A DNA stretch of 13,745 bases from JASJBU01 sp039714735 (lineage in GTDB: Bacteria; Pseudomonadota; Gammaproteobacteria; Chromatiales; Chromatiaceae): NCBI GenBank assembly GCA_039714735.1, contig JBDLIT010000112.1, forward strand, positions 1-13,745, written 5' to 3'. Below the pieces are notes generated by a model. It saw only the letters and a list, made by a program, of their open reading frames with translations, was not told where the DNA came from and searched no databases. Within the stretch, counting starts at the first letter, position 1. Each line of letters starts with the position of its first letter. Positions 7,327 through 13,745 of the stretch are shown here, one piece after another. A program made the position numbers and the translations under genes.

Positions 7327-10233
7327 ATGTCACAACACATTGACGAGCAGTCGCAAGCGGCGGGTGATAGCGTCGATCCAACTTCCTCCTGCGCCTATAA
7401 CCGGGATGACGTGGAGCGTTATTACCAGGCCAATATGGAGATCGAGAACAGCCGGCACCATATCGAAGACGCCAGGGAAGAGATCAAAGAACTGGAACAC
7501 CATGAGGCGGTGGAGCTGTTTCAAAAGCAGGTGGGACTCCTGCAAAAGCGCCTGGTAAATGATCCACAATTTTTCCAGCAGGTATTCATCACCGAAGGCA
7601 CAAATGCTATCGCCTGGGAGTTCAAGCAGGACGAACTGGGTGAGCAGTTTATCCATACCCTGTGGGGCCTGCTGCTCAGAAATGACGACATGAGCACCAT
7701 GTTGTTGCGGTTCCTTTGGAACATACCGCTCAAGTACAAACGCAAACTCGTTCGCGCCATCGACAAGCACCTCTCAGATCGTTATCCCATGTTCAAGGGG
7801 CTTTCCGAAGGCTGGCCCGGGGCGAACAATATTCCACCTTACATCCGACCACCCCAGGAACGGGCCGAGGACTTCGATCTGGTCAATCAGGGTTACATTG
7901 GCTACATGGGACTGGGCTACAGCTTCCGCGAGGTGGAGATGTTCGTCTGGCTGGAAGTTCTGCGAGACAAGCAGTGTGACGACAGGCCCTGTGAAATCGG
8001 CCTGCCGAAGATGGACGGCGGTGAAAATGACGGCGGCTGCCCGGTCAAGATCCATATACCGGAGATGATCCATCTGATGGGGGAGGGCAAGTTCAAGCAG
8101 GCCTTCCGCTTGATCAAGGAGTCCAACCCCCTGCCCAACGTGACGGGCCGGGTCTGTCCTCAGGAGATCCAGTGCCAGGGGGTCTGCACCCATAGCGAAC
8201 GTCCCATCGAGATCGGCCAGCTGGAGTGGTATCTGCCGCAGAGTGAGAAGGTGCTCAATCAGGGTGCGAATTACGAGATCGAGGATATCGTCAACCCCTG
8301 GGCCAAGGCCGACAAGCCGCCTATCGCGGTGGTGGGTTCCGGACCAGCCGGCCTGATCAATGCCTATCTGTTGGCGAAAGAGGGTTACCCGGTGACCGTT
8401 TTCGAGGCCTTCCATCAGCTCGGCGGGGTGTTGCGTTACGGGATACCCGAGTTCCGTCTGCCCAATGAGTTGATCGATGACGTGGTGAAAAAGATCAACC
8501 ATATGGGCGGCAAGTTCGTCACCAACTTCATCGTCGGCAAGACGGCCACCCTCGAAGCCCTCAAGCGGGCCGGGTTCTGGAAGATCTTCATCGGCACCGG
8601 CGCGGGTCTGCCGCGCTTCATGAACGTGCCGGGCGAACACATGAACGGCATCCTCTCGGCCAACGAATTTCTCACCCGGGTCAACCTGATGAAGGCCCAT
8701 GAAGAGGGCTATGAAACCCCCTTGCCGGATGTCAAGGGCAAGCAGGTGATGATCATCGGTGGTGGTAACACCGCGATGGATGCGGCGCGCACCGCCCGAC
8801 GCTTGGGCGGGCATGTGAACATCGTCTATCGCCGCACCAAGGATGAGATGCCGGCGCGGGTGGAGGAGCTGGCGCATGCCCTGGAAGAGGATATCGTGGT
8901 CAAGGAACTGCGGGCGCCACAGGAGTTCATCGGCAGCGACAAGACCCAGTTCGTCACCCATGCGATCCTGGATGTCATGGAGCTGGGTGAGCCGGATGCC
9001 TCTGGGCGGCGGCGTCCCAACACCACCGGCGAGACCGAGGAGATGCCGATCGATCTGGTGATCATGGCCCTGGGCAATGCCTCGAATCCTATCGTCAAGG
9101 ACGCGGAGCCTGACCTCAAGACCAGCAAGTGGGGCACTATCGAGATTCGCTCTGGAACTCAAGAGACCTCGGTGGATGGAGTGTTTACCGGTGGTGATGC
9201 CAACCGGGGCGGCTCCACTGCCATTAAGGCCGCGGGTGACGGCCAGGCTGCGGCCCAGGAGATCGCGGGTAATATTCCTTTCTCCCTGAGCGAGATCGAA
9301 TCCCTGGTGGCCAGTGCGGAGCGTTACACCGAAAAGGGCCAGGCGCCGCAGAAGATCGTGGAAAAGATTGAGCTGGCGGAAGGCATCGTCGAGTTCGTGG
9401 TCTATTCACCGCTGATTGCAAAGGCGGCCAGGGCAGGTCAGTTTGTACGGGTCCTGGCCTGGGAGAAAGGCGAGCTGATTCCGCTCACCCTGGCGGACTG
9501 GGATACTGAAGCGGGCACCATCGACCTGGTTATCCAGGGCCTCGGCAGCAGCTCCATGAAGATAAACCAGATGGAGGTGGGCGATGCGTTTACCGGTATC
9601 GCCGGACCGCTGGGTCTGCCCAGCCAGCTGCACCGCTATGAAAATGGCGAGACGGTGGTCTTCACCGCGGGTGGTGTCGGGCTGCCGCCGGTCTATCCAA
9701 TCATGCGCGAACATCTGCGTATGGGTAACCATGTGACCCTGATCTCCGGTTTCCGCACCAAGGATCTGATGTTCTGGGCCGAGGAGGACGAGCGTGTTGG
9801 TCTGCTGGAGGCCGAGTATCCCGATCTATTGGATGTGATCTACACCACCAATGACGGCAGTTTCGGTGTCAACGGCTTCGTTACCGGTCCCTTGGGCGAG
9901 ATGCTGGAGAAGATGCAGGACGGCACCGGCCGCGCCATCGGCGAGGTGGTGACCATCGGTCCGCCATTGATGATGCGCGCGGTCAGCGAGCTTACCAAAC
10001 CCTACGGTGTCAAGACCGTCGCCAGCCTCAACTCCATCATGGTGGACGCCACCGGCATGTGCGGCGCCTGCATGGTGCCGGTGAACATCGATGGCAAGAT
10101 GGTGCGCAAACACGCCTGTATCGATGGTCCGGAACTCGACTCACATATCATCGAATGGGATAAGTTCCTGCCTCGCTTCCTGCAGTTCAAGAAGCAGGAG
10201 GATGAAAGCAAGTCCCGCCACGGCTTTGCCTGA
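7327..10233 (+). CDS. NfnB-NfnA fusion: NAD(H)-dependent ferredoxin:NADP+ oxidoreductase with N-terminal extension
   Basis: This predicted soluble flavoprotein combines both subunits of the electron-bifurcating Nfn enzyme (968 residues). The start at 7327 is chosen because AAGAGG (7314-7319) lies 7 nt upstream; the frame is open back to a GTG at 7264. Residues 1-210 are an extension of unknown fold with a coiled coil at about 32-75. Residues 210-690 are GltD/NfnB-like: a cysteine-rich N-domain (C217, C222, C238; then C277, C283, C287 with E300 at the fourth-ligand position), an FAD motif GSGPAG (337-342) and an NADP motif GGGNTAMD (478-485) followed by YRR (501-503). Residues 690-968 are NfnA/PyrK-like, with FAD motif IPLTLAD and a [2Fe-2S] site D907, C912, C915, C931 (the Asp plus three Cys pattern of NfnA). 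Probably an operon with the oxidoreductase. A non-bifurcating ferredoxin-NADP reductase role is possible. Confidence 0.9.
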   Translation: MSQHIDEQSQAAGDSVDPTSSCAYNRDDVERYYQANMEIENSRHHIEDAREEIKELEHHEAVELFQKQVGLLQKRLVNDPQFFQQVFITEGTNAIAWEFKQDELGEQFIHTLWGLLLRNDDMSTMLLRFLWNIPLKYKRKLVRAIDKHLSDRYPMFKGLSEGWPGANNIPPYIRPPQERAEDFDLVNQGYIGYMGLGYSFREVEMFVWLEVLRDKQCDDRPCEIGLPKMDGGENDGGCPVKIHIPEMIHLMGEGKFKQAFRLIKESNPLPNVTGRVCPQEIQCQGVCTHSERPIEIGQLEWYLPQSEKVLNQGANYEIEDIVNPWAKADKPPIAVVGSGPAGLINAYLLAKEGYPVTVFEAFHQLGGVLRYGIPEFRLPNELIDDVVKKINHMGGKFVTNFIVGKTATLEALKRAGFWKIFIGTGAGLPRFMNVPGEHMNGILSANEFLTRVNLMKAHEEGYETPLPDVKGKQVMIIGGGNTAMDAARTARRLGGHVNIVYRRTKDEMPARVEELAHALEEDIVVKELRAPQEFIGSDKTQFVTHAILDVMELGEPDASGRRRPNTTGETEEMPIDLVIMALGNASNPIVKDAEPDLKTSKWGTIEIRSGTQETSVDGVFTGGDANRGGSTAIKAAGDGQAAAQEIAGNIPFSLSEIESLVASAERYTEKGQAPQKIVEKIELAEGIVEFVVYSPLIAKAARAGQFVRVLAWEKGELIPLTLADWDTEAGTIDLVIQGLGSSSMKINQMEVGDAFTGIAGPLGLPSQLHRYENGETVVFTAGGVGLPPVYPIMREHLRMGNHVTLISGFRTKDLMFWAEEDERVGLLEAEYPDLLDVIYTTNDGSFGVNGFVTGPLGEMLEKMQDGTGRAIGEVVTIGPPLMMRAVSELTKPYGVKTVASLNSIMVDATGMCGACMVPVNIDGKMVRKHACIDGPELDSHIIEWDKFLPRFLQFKKQEDESKSRHGFA

Positions 10234-10242
10234 CCGGTCTGT

Positions 10243-10275
10243 CATCCGTGTGATCGTTTACTGATCACACGGATG
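10243..10275. terminator. 13-bp hairpin between convergent genes
   Basis: CATCCGTGTGATC (10243-10255) pairs perfectly with GATCACACGGATG (10263-10275) around a 7-nt loop. It begins 10 nt after the flavoprotein stop codon and lies 41 bp from the end of the convergent surface-protein gene, so it could end transcription from both sides. No adjacent T-run is present on either strand. Confidence 0.65.
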
Positions 10276-10315
10276 AGGCATTAGTGTTGTGGACAAATCA
10301 TTTTTTCCGCGGCCC

Positions 10316-11170
10316 TTACTGCACTATCTCCCATGATCCATCCGCTTGTTGACAGGCTGTGCCATAGACAGACTCTCTGCTCCCCCCAACCGAAACCTCG
10401 CTCTGGTATTCACGGCAGTAACGTCCAGTAGTGCTGGTGCCTTCCCGGGTGGGGGTAACCGCTCCGGACGCATTGCCATCTTCCCAGTATATTGTTTCAC
10501 CCAGGGGAGTGGTTGTGGCATCGTAAAGCGCCCGTTCATGCTCCCGTTGTTGTTGATCATTCAAGTTGTCCAGGATTGCTAGAGTAATCGCTGTAAAGCT
10601 CAACAATCCCCAGATATGACTGTCATGTAAATGGCGCCTGTGGCGTGGATAGATATAGCGGAATGGTCGAACTACTAGCCGATCTCTAGAGTGGTGGTGT
10701 CTCGGATATCTTGTGACCGGTGGTTTGATTCGCGGGTAGCGAGGATAGGGCCGTGTGTGATGGCGTGATTCGGTTGTATATTCCCTCGTTACTCTATGCT
10801 CACGGTCCTTTGGCTTGATTCGCTGATAGCGGGGTTGACGCTGTTCCCGATGATGCGATTCGGCTCTATGCTCTCTCTTGACTCTATGATCTTTTTGATC
10901 ACGACTCTTTTCCCTGCTATGAGATTCTCTGCGTCGATCTGATTTGTCGTGTGAGCGCCTTTTATCGTATTCCCAATCAGCTGCTCGGGAATCAGCAATC
11001 AGCGGGTAAGCGTCAACCGAATGAAGAGAGCGGGAGGACAGACTTTTTTCTGACTCGGCAAAAGCCGATCCCGTCGTCATCAGCAAGCTGCAAACAATGA
11101 AGGTAATTGAGGCAGTATCGATATGCATGGGTGTAAACTTGGTAAAAAGTACTTTGGCTTGATTTCTCAT
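10316..11170 (-). CDS. RT0821/Lpp0805-type surface protein with basic repeat region
   Basis: A 284-residue exported protein. The start at 11170 is preferred because a strong GAGGAGGG ribosome binding site sits 4 nt upstream; the longer frame to 11293 would run through the likely promoter. Residues 1-38 form a signal peptide ending SAFA. Residues 66-185 are extremely rich in Arg, His, Lys, Ser and Pro and include a 30-residue tandem repeat (95-124 and 125-154). A hydrophobic segment (HIWGLLSFTAITLAIL, 185-200) follows. The C-terminal part (about 225-284) carries GRYCREY, a GG-x-R-E turn, YGTACQQ and DGSWEIV, matching the 17-kDa surface antigen-like domain of RT0821/Lpp0805 proteins, with C252 and C273 likely disulfide-bonded. 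Location is the envelope, perhaps membrane-anchored through the hydrophobic segment. The basic region could bind nucleic acid, polysaccharide or metal, but no role is proven. Confidence 0.75.
   Translation of the reverse strand: MRNQAKVLFTKFTPMHIDTASITFIVCSLLMTTGSAFAESEKSLSSRSLHSVDAYPLIADSRAADWEYDKRRSHDKSDRRRESHSREKSRDQKDHRVKREHRAESHHREQRQPRYQRIKPKDREHRVTREYTTESRHHTRPYPRYPRIKPPVTRYPRHHHSRDRLVVRPFRYIYPRHRRHLHDSHIWGLLSFTAITLAILDNLNDQQQREHERALYDATTTPLGETIYWEDGNASGAVTPTREGTSTTGRYCREYQSEVSVGGSRESVYGTACQQADGSWEIVQ
10709..10888 (-). repeat. Tandem 90-bp (30-residue) repeat inside the surface protein gene
   Basis: Two in-frame copies, 10799-10888 (residues 95-124) and 10709-10798 (residues 125-154). 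Both begin HRV-x-RE, contain ES near position 10 and have PRY-x-RIKP near position 20. They have diverged in between: the first keeps Gln and Glu, the second gains Thr, Tyr and Pro. This is a local duplication that has since drifted. Confidence 0.8.
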
Positions 11171-11508
11171 AAAGCCCTCCTCGTTATGGTTCTGAATGGC
11201 ACTGAATTTCAAAAACAAAGTAACAAGAAAAATCTTTCCTTCGAGCGTTAACCATAAAACCACTTTGCTTAATGGTTGCTTAACAGTTTTCACTATTATC
11301 GCGGGATGTTTTAGTAAAATATATATTAAAAAATATAACTAACTGATAATTCCCATATAAATAAATATCTTATCTTTGTTGCTTAGTGTGAAATATTTTC
11401 CTATTTGTGTGAATTGCAGCACCGTTTTATCCACATGAATGTAGTCTTATATTGCCAGAGGTTCCTGACCCAGGAGCTTTTGGATCGAAACACCATTAGG
11501 AGAAAATT
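11171..11508. other. AT-rich divergent intergenic region
   Basis: About 340 bp between the divergent surface-protein and EF-hand genes, with no plausible gene. The centre (about 11300-11400) is strongly AT-rich, as expected for a two-way promoter region. The side facing the surface-protein gene holds a direct-repeat regulator site and a possible -10. No clear -35/-10 pair was identified for the EF-hand gene. Confidence 0.55.
11251..11284 (-). promoter_or_regulatory. PmrA/QseB-like direct repeat with possible -10 element
   Basis: On the plus strand CTTAAT (11268-11273) and CTTAAC (11279-11284) are separated by exactly 5 bp, an 11-bp period. The established PmrA/BasR box is YTTAAK-N5-YTTAAK; only the last base differs. 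Read toward the surface-protein gene, the site is followed after 11 nt by TATGGT (11251-11256), a fair -10, leaving a leader of roughly 75 nt. The arrangement suits activation by an OmpR-family response regulator. Confidence 0.42.
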
Positions 11509-11769
11509 ATGAAAATGCAGATGACAAAAACTGCTGTTGCTTTACTGGCTGCCGGCTTTATGGCTACCGCAATTGCTTCTGAAAACCAGTTCAACAAGCT
11601 TGATGCTGATGCTGACGGTTATATTTCAGCCGAAGAAGCAGCTGCTCATGAAGGACTGCAAAAAGGTTGGCAGGGAACTGACGCCAACATGGATGGAAAA
11701 GTCGATGCTGCTGAATTCAGCGCATTTGAGATGAAAGGCGAAGAGAAAAAGGCCCCCGAAGGCAAGTAA
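11509..11769 (+). CDS. Small periplasmic EF-hand protein
   Basis: An 86-residue exported calcium-binding-type protein. AGGAG (11498-11502) lies 6 nt before the ATG. Residues 1-24 form a Sec signal peptide (basic start, ALLAAGFMATAIA core). The mature part has two EF-hand loops: residues 32-43 (DADADGYISAEE) and 58-69 (DANMDGKVDAAE). Both have acidic residues at positions 1, 3 and 5 or equivalents, Gly at 6, a hydrophobic residue at 8 and Glu at 12, so both should bind Ca2+. The tail is Lys/Glu-rich. Proteins of this build are common in gammaproteobacteria, but the partner and purpose are not known. It stands alone, divergent from the surface-protein gene and convergent with the protease gene, with a hairpin after its stop. 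Confidence 0.9.
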   Translation: MKMQMTKTAVALLAAGFMATAIASENQFNKLDADADGYISAEEAAAHEGLQKGWQGTDANMDGKVDAAEFSAFEMKGEEKKAPEGK

Positions 11770-11792
11770 GACTGCCAAAGGCTAGTGGCTGA

Positions 11793-11825
11793 ACTGTCCG
11801 TCAGTATTGAATGTTGAGGGACAGT
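11793..11825. terminator. Hairpin between convergent EF-hand and protease genes
   Basis: ACTGTCC (11793-11799) pairs with GGACAGT (11819-11825). Inside, TCA (11801-11803) can pair with TGA (11815-11817) after a G-G mismatch. It sits 23 nt after one stop codon and 1 nt past the other gene's end, so it may serve both directions. There is no T-run, so strength is uncertain. Confidence 0.5.
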
Positions 11826-11826
11826 G

Positions 11827-12333
11827 TTAGACACCTTCCGGACCGGCTGCCAGCTCTGCTTGGTGGCCGGTTTCGGTTGGCAGACAACGACTTAGCTTGA
11901 GTTCAGGCGGTTGTGTGGAGAAAATAAACGGAGCTGCTTTCGAGAGTGCGCTGAGCCCGAGAATTTGACGGGTATCACCTGGAAATACGGCAGCTTCGAC
12001 ATCTTCCAACACACAGTGATCGCCAATGCGCACCGTGGAAAGCGTATAGACCGGCACCCGCATCTCTTCTCCGTTTGCCAGCACCCCCGTCAATTCCCGC
12101 TGATATTCGGCTTCACCGGAATTTTCCAACTGAGCCAGCGTGATCTCATTGATCATCATGTAACTTGAACCGGTGTCCACCATAAATTCACTCGGCGAAA
12201 TCTCTCCGATCTGACCCGATATATAGTAGGTATGTGCATCTCTAAGTTGCATTGGCACATCGATACTGAAGTTGTCGGCGAAAAGACAGCTGGAAAAGAT
12301 CAGCAGAGGAATACTTAAAAAGCACTTTTTCAT
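11827..12333 (-). CDS. Retropepsin-like aspartic protease, exported
   Basis: A 168-residue predicted periplasmic or lipid-anchored protease of the single-domain retropepsin-like (clan AA) type, which works as a dimer in known members. The N-terminus is a signal peptide (MKKCFLSIPLLIFSSCLFA). FSSC at 13-16 is a poor lipobox, so a lipoprotein is possible but not favoured. FMVDTGSSYMMI (50-61) holds the catalytic D53-T-G; later come the flap-like ANGEEMRVPVY strand and the ILGLSAL motif that closes the active-site fold. All key elements are present. A GGGAG precedes the start by about 8-10 nt. The gene lies 183 bp downstream of yceH on the same strand and is probably transcribed alone. Substrate unknown; protein quality control or maturation of an envelope protein are guesses. 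Confidence 0.85.
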   Translation of the reverse strand: MKKCFLSIPLLIFSSCLFADNFSIDVPMQLRDAHTYYISGQIGEISPSEFMVDTGSSYMMINEITLAQLENSGEAEYQRELTGVLANGEEMRVPVYTLSTVRIGDHCVLEDVEAAVFPGDTRQILGLSALSKAAPFIFSTQPPELKLSRCLPTETGHQAELAAGPEGV

Positions 12334-12399
12334 TACTGTGATACTCCCGGCCCGCTAAATGGATTCAGATTTCATTATCTGAATAGATCGGTCAGGATT

Positions 12400-12414
12400 G
12401 TCTTAACTTAAGAC
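12400..12414. promoter_or_regulatory. GTCTTAA-C-TTAAGAC palindrome upstream of the protease gene
   Basis: A perfect 15-bp palindrome 67 bp upstream of the protease start. On the minus strand it is followed by GATAAT (12379-12374), a good -10 sequence, placing the palindrome across the -35 region. It contains CTTAA half-sites like those before the surface-protein gene, but not with 11-bp spacing. It may be an operator for the protease gene. Confidence 0.35.
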
Positions 12415-12516
12415 CTTTAATGGCTGGGTTGAGATTCTCACTAAATAAATCTGATTTTTGACGAAAATATTGGAGTTCAACTTTATTCTCTCAGGCTTGT
12501 TTGAATTTATTTCCGG

Positions 12517-13194
12517 CTATTCATTGTGGTTAAGTTCCAACACCTCTATACGGGACTCTAAAGTTACCAGTTGCTCCTGCATTTCCAGGAGTAGACTTTC
12601 GAGTTCTTCAATTCGCTGTTGAGCACCCGATTCGGTTGTGGAGCTGATCTGCATGGCGGCTTCCGGTGCTGCAGTCATTTCAACCTCGCCGCAGAAGAGG
12701 TGGGCATAGCGTGACTCACGCTTACCCGGTTCACGGTTCAGACGCACGACGAAAGGCCCATCTTCCCGCTCCATGAGATGTTGCAGCACAGATTCCGTTT
12801 CATGTACGTCGGAGAAATGACACAGGCGGTTGGTGCGGGTGCGTAGTTCTCCGGGTGTTTGCGGACCACGCAGCAGCAATACACAGACAATGCCCAGTTC
12901 CTGGGCCGTCAGCTCCAGACCGCCAAATCCTGCATTGCAGAAACGGTGTTGATATTTGGTCACGCGACTGCCGAAACCGCTGCGGTCGCTGAGCAGGTGT
13001 TTCTTCATCAGCCCATCGACGACCTCCTGGACCTCCACCTCACTCAGCTGCATCACCGGGTCGCGGCTGCTCTTCTGGTTACAGGCATGGGTGAGTGCGC
13101 TCAAAGAAAGCGGGTACTGATCCGGTGTGGTGAGTTCTTTTTCAATCAGGCTGCCCAGGACGCGGGCTTCGTGTAGTGTGATCTCAATGCGCAT
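12517..13194 (-). CDS. yceH: YceH/UPF0502 (DUF480) family protein
   Basis: A 225-residue cytoplasmic protein. It begins with MRIEITLHEARVLGSLIEKE and continues with TPDQYPLSLSALTHACNQKSSRDPV, the hallmark opening of the YceH/UPF0502 family, which consists of two winged-helix domains (about 1-85 and 90-175 here). The second domain has ELGIVCVLLLRGPQTPGELRTR and the family's YAHLFCGEVE ending. The C-terminal 45 residues form a coiled coil (heptads through RIEELESLLLEMQEQL). The length and layout match the family, with no truncation. GAGG lies about 10 nt before the start. The fold suggests DNA or protein binding, but the exact function is not established. It is separated from the downstream protease by 183 bp. 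Confidence 0.95.
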   Translation of the reverse strand: MRIEITLHEARVLGSLIEKELTTPDQYPLSLSALTHACNQKSSRDPVMQLSEVEVQEVVDGLMKKHLLSDRSGFGSRVTKYQHRFCNAGFGGLELTAQELGIVCVLLLRGPQTPGELRTRTNRLCHFSDVHETESVLQHLMEREDGPFVVRLNREPGKRESRYAHLFCGEVEMTAAPEAAMQISSTTESGAQQRIEELESLLLEMQEQLVTLESRIEVLELNHNE

Positions 13195-13287
13195 TTAAAA
13201 AACCTCGAAACAGGTTGAAACACTTACAACCCTTTTGGAAATATATGAGAAACAGTTAGGAAATATCATATTGTGTTGCAAGTCTGT

Positions 13288-13311
13288 GTTTTCAAGCAGT
13301 TTTCAGAAAAC
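13288..13311. promoter_or_regulatory. GTTTTCA direct repeat plus palindrome before the six-Cys gene
   Basis: GTTTTCA occurs at 13288-13294 and again at 13299-13305, an 11-bp period. The second copy is half of the palindrome GTTTTC-A-GAAAAC (13299-13311). It lies about 80-100 bp upstream of the gene at 13392, in the intergenic gap with yceH. The helical-turn spacing suggests a regulator site; no regulator is identified. Confidence 0.3.
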
Positions 13312-13391
13312 CAATCCAGGGAAAGTGGATATTTTCTATCAAGAAATCTGCCGCTTCCCCAATAATTAATCAACACAAACGGAAGCGAAGA

Positions 13392-13745
13392 ATGAACCTG
13401 AAGAAAAGCCTTATGCAGACAGCACTGTTTGCCACCCCACTGTTATTAACCTTTACGGGCTTGTCTGTCAACGCAGATGGGAACCAACCCGATACCCCTC
13501 AATCGATGGAATGTGTAGAAATCGTGGGGTATGCAGGCCTGAAGGAAGACCTTGAGTGCAAGATCGCAGGTAGCCACCATCGTCAGGAACAATATCCTGA
13601 ATCGACCTTTTTCTATGATCTGATGCCGGAGGCATGTGCCGATTCAAAGAATCCCATGGTTTGCTGCGTCAAAGGACAGATGTGGGGGACTATCGCAGAT
13701 TATGATTTCGTTGCCGGCGTAGCCTGTGGTTTTACCGTCAATGAT
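13392..13745 (+). CDS. Secreted six-cysteine hypothetical protein (3' end cut off)
   Basis: The gene runs off the window after 118 codons. GGAAG (13381-13385) lies 6 nt before the ATG. Residues 1-28 form a Sec signal peptide (KK, hydrophobic core ALFATPLLLTF, cleavage after VNA). The visible mature part contains C41, C56, C82, C91, C92 and C112, so a disulfide-rich periplasmic or secreted fold is likely. Aromatic and acidic residues are common (STFFYDLMPEAC, GQMWGTIADYDF). No family was recognised. The upstream gap holds a GTTTTCA repeat that may control it. Confidence 0.75.
   Translation, partial: MNLKKSLMQTALFATPLLLTFTGLSVNADGNQPDTPQSMECVEIVGYAGLKEDLECKIAGSHHRQEQYPESTFFYDLMPEACADSKNPMVCCVKGQMWGTIADYDFVAGVACGFTVND

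Noticed and set aside
7774..9162. 462-codon open frame on the minus strand inside the flavoprotein gene
   Set aside because: It is a shadow of the flavoprotein gene: composition rich in His, Leu, Gly and Asp with no recognisable domain or ribosome binding site.
11171..11293. Upstream extension of the surface protein to the ATG at 11293
   Set aside because: The ATG at 11170 has a near-perfect ribosome binding site and leads into a signal peptide. The extension would cover the probable promoter and regulator box.
1..13745. tRNA, rRNA, CRISPR array, insertion sequence or attachment site
   Set aside because: No cloverleaf-like segment, regularly spaced repeats, transposase frame or integrase was seen on reading both strands.

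Overview
The window looks like chromosomal DNA from a gammaproteobacterium, most likely a sulfur-oxidising or otherwise chemolithotrophic member of the Chromatiales/Thiotrichales (an inference from gene content; no rRNA or marker gene fixes the genus). Supporting signs are a yceH/UPF0502 gene, a small periplasmic EF-hand protein, an RT0821/Lpp0805-type surface protein with a 17-kDa-antigen-like C-terminus, and above all a very large NifJ-type 2-oxoacid:ferredoxin oxidoreductase paired with a fused NfnB-NfnA flavoprotein. There are no tRNA, rRNA, CRISPR or insertion-sequence features.

Layout. (1) 1-1011: a decayed membrane-protein relic (MgtC/DUF4010-like, 136-413), then a small exported, highly charged helical protein (571-1011) closed by a perfect 13-bp hairpin. 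(2) 1012-2070: about 1 kb with no convincing gene but several dyads and a candidate sigma-54 promoter (1913-1929) upstream of the large oxidoreductase. (3) 2071-10233: two same-strand genes, clearly more GC-rich than the flanks: a 1700-residue oxidoreductase and a 968-residue Nfn-type flavoprotein, separated by 153 bp that carry a GC-rich palindrome, and followed by a 13-bp hairpin. (4) 10316-13745: small envelope or secreted proteins: a repeat-containing basic surface protein (-), an EF-hand protein (+), a retropepsin-like aspartic protease (-), YceH (-), and the start of a six-cysteine secreted protein (+) cut by the window end. A PmrA/QseB-like direct repeat lies upstream of the surface-protein gene.

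How the genes work together. The large enzyme has every domain of pyruvate:ferredoxin oxidoreductase (alpha, gamma, 2x[4Fe-4S] ferredoxin domain and TPP-binding beta) and all four cysteines of the cluster next to TPP. It also carries an insertion in the ferredoxin domain, a coiled-coil insertion in the TPP domain, and a C-terminal tail with a fourth cysteine motif. It should interconvert a 2-oxoacid plus CoA with acyl-CoA, CO2 and reduced ferredoxin. The neighbour fuses both halves of the electron-bifurcating NADH-dependent ferredoxin:NADP+ oxidoreductase and adds a roughly 210-residue N-terminal extension not present in the classical subunits. Together they form a plausible module that ties ferredoxin-dependent 2-oxoacid oxidation, or CO2-fixing 2-oxoacid synthesis as in the reductive TCA cycle, directly to the NAD(H) and NADP(H) pools. 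This pair, with its unusual extra helical and Fe-S modules, is the most interesting system in the window.
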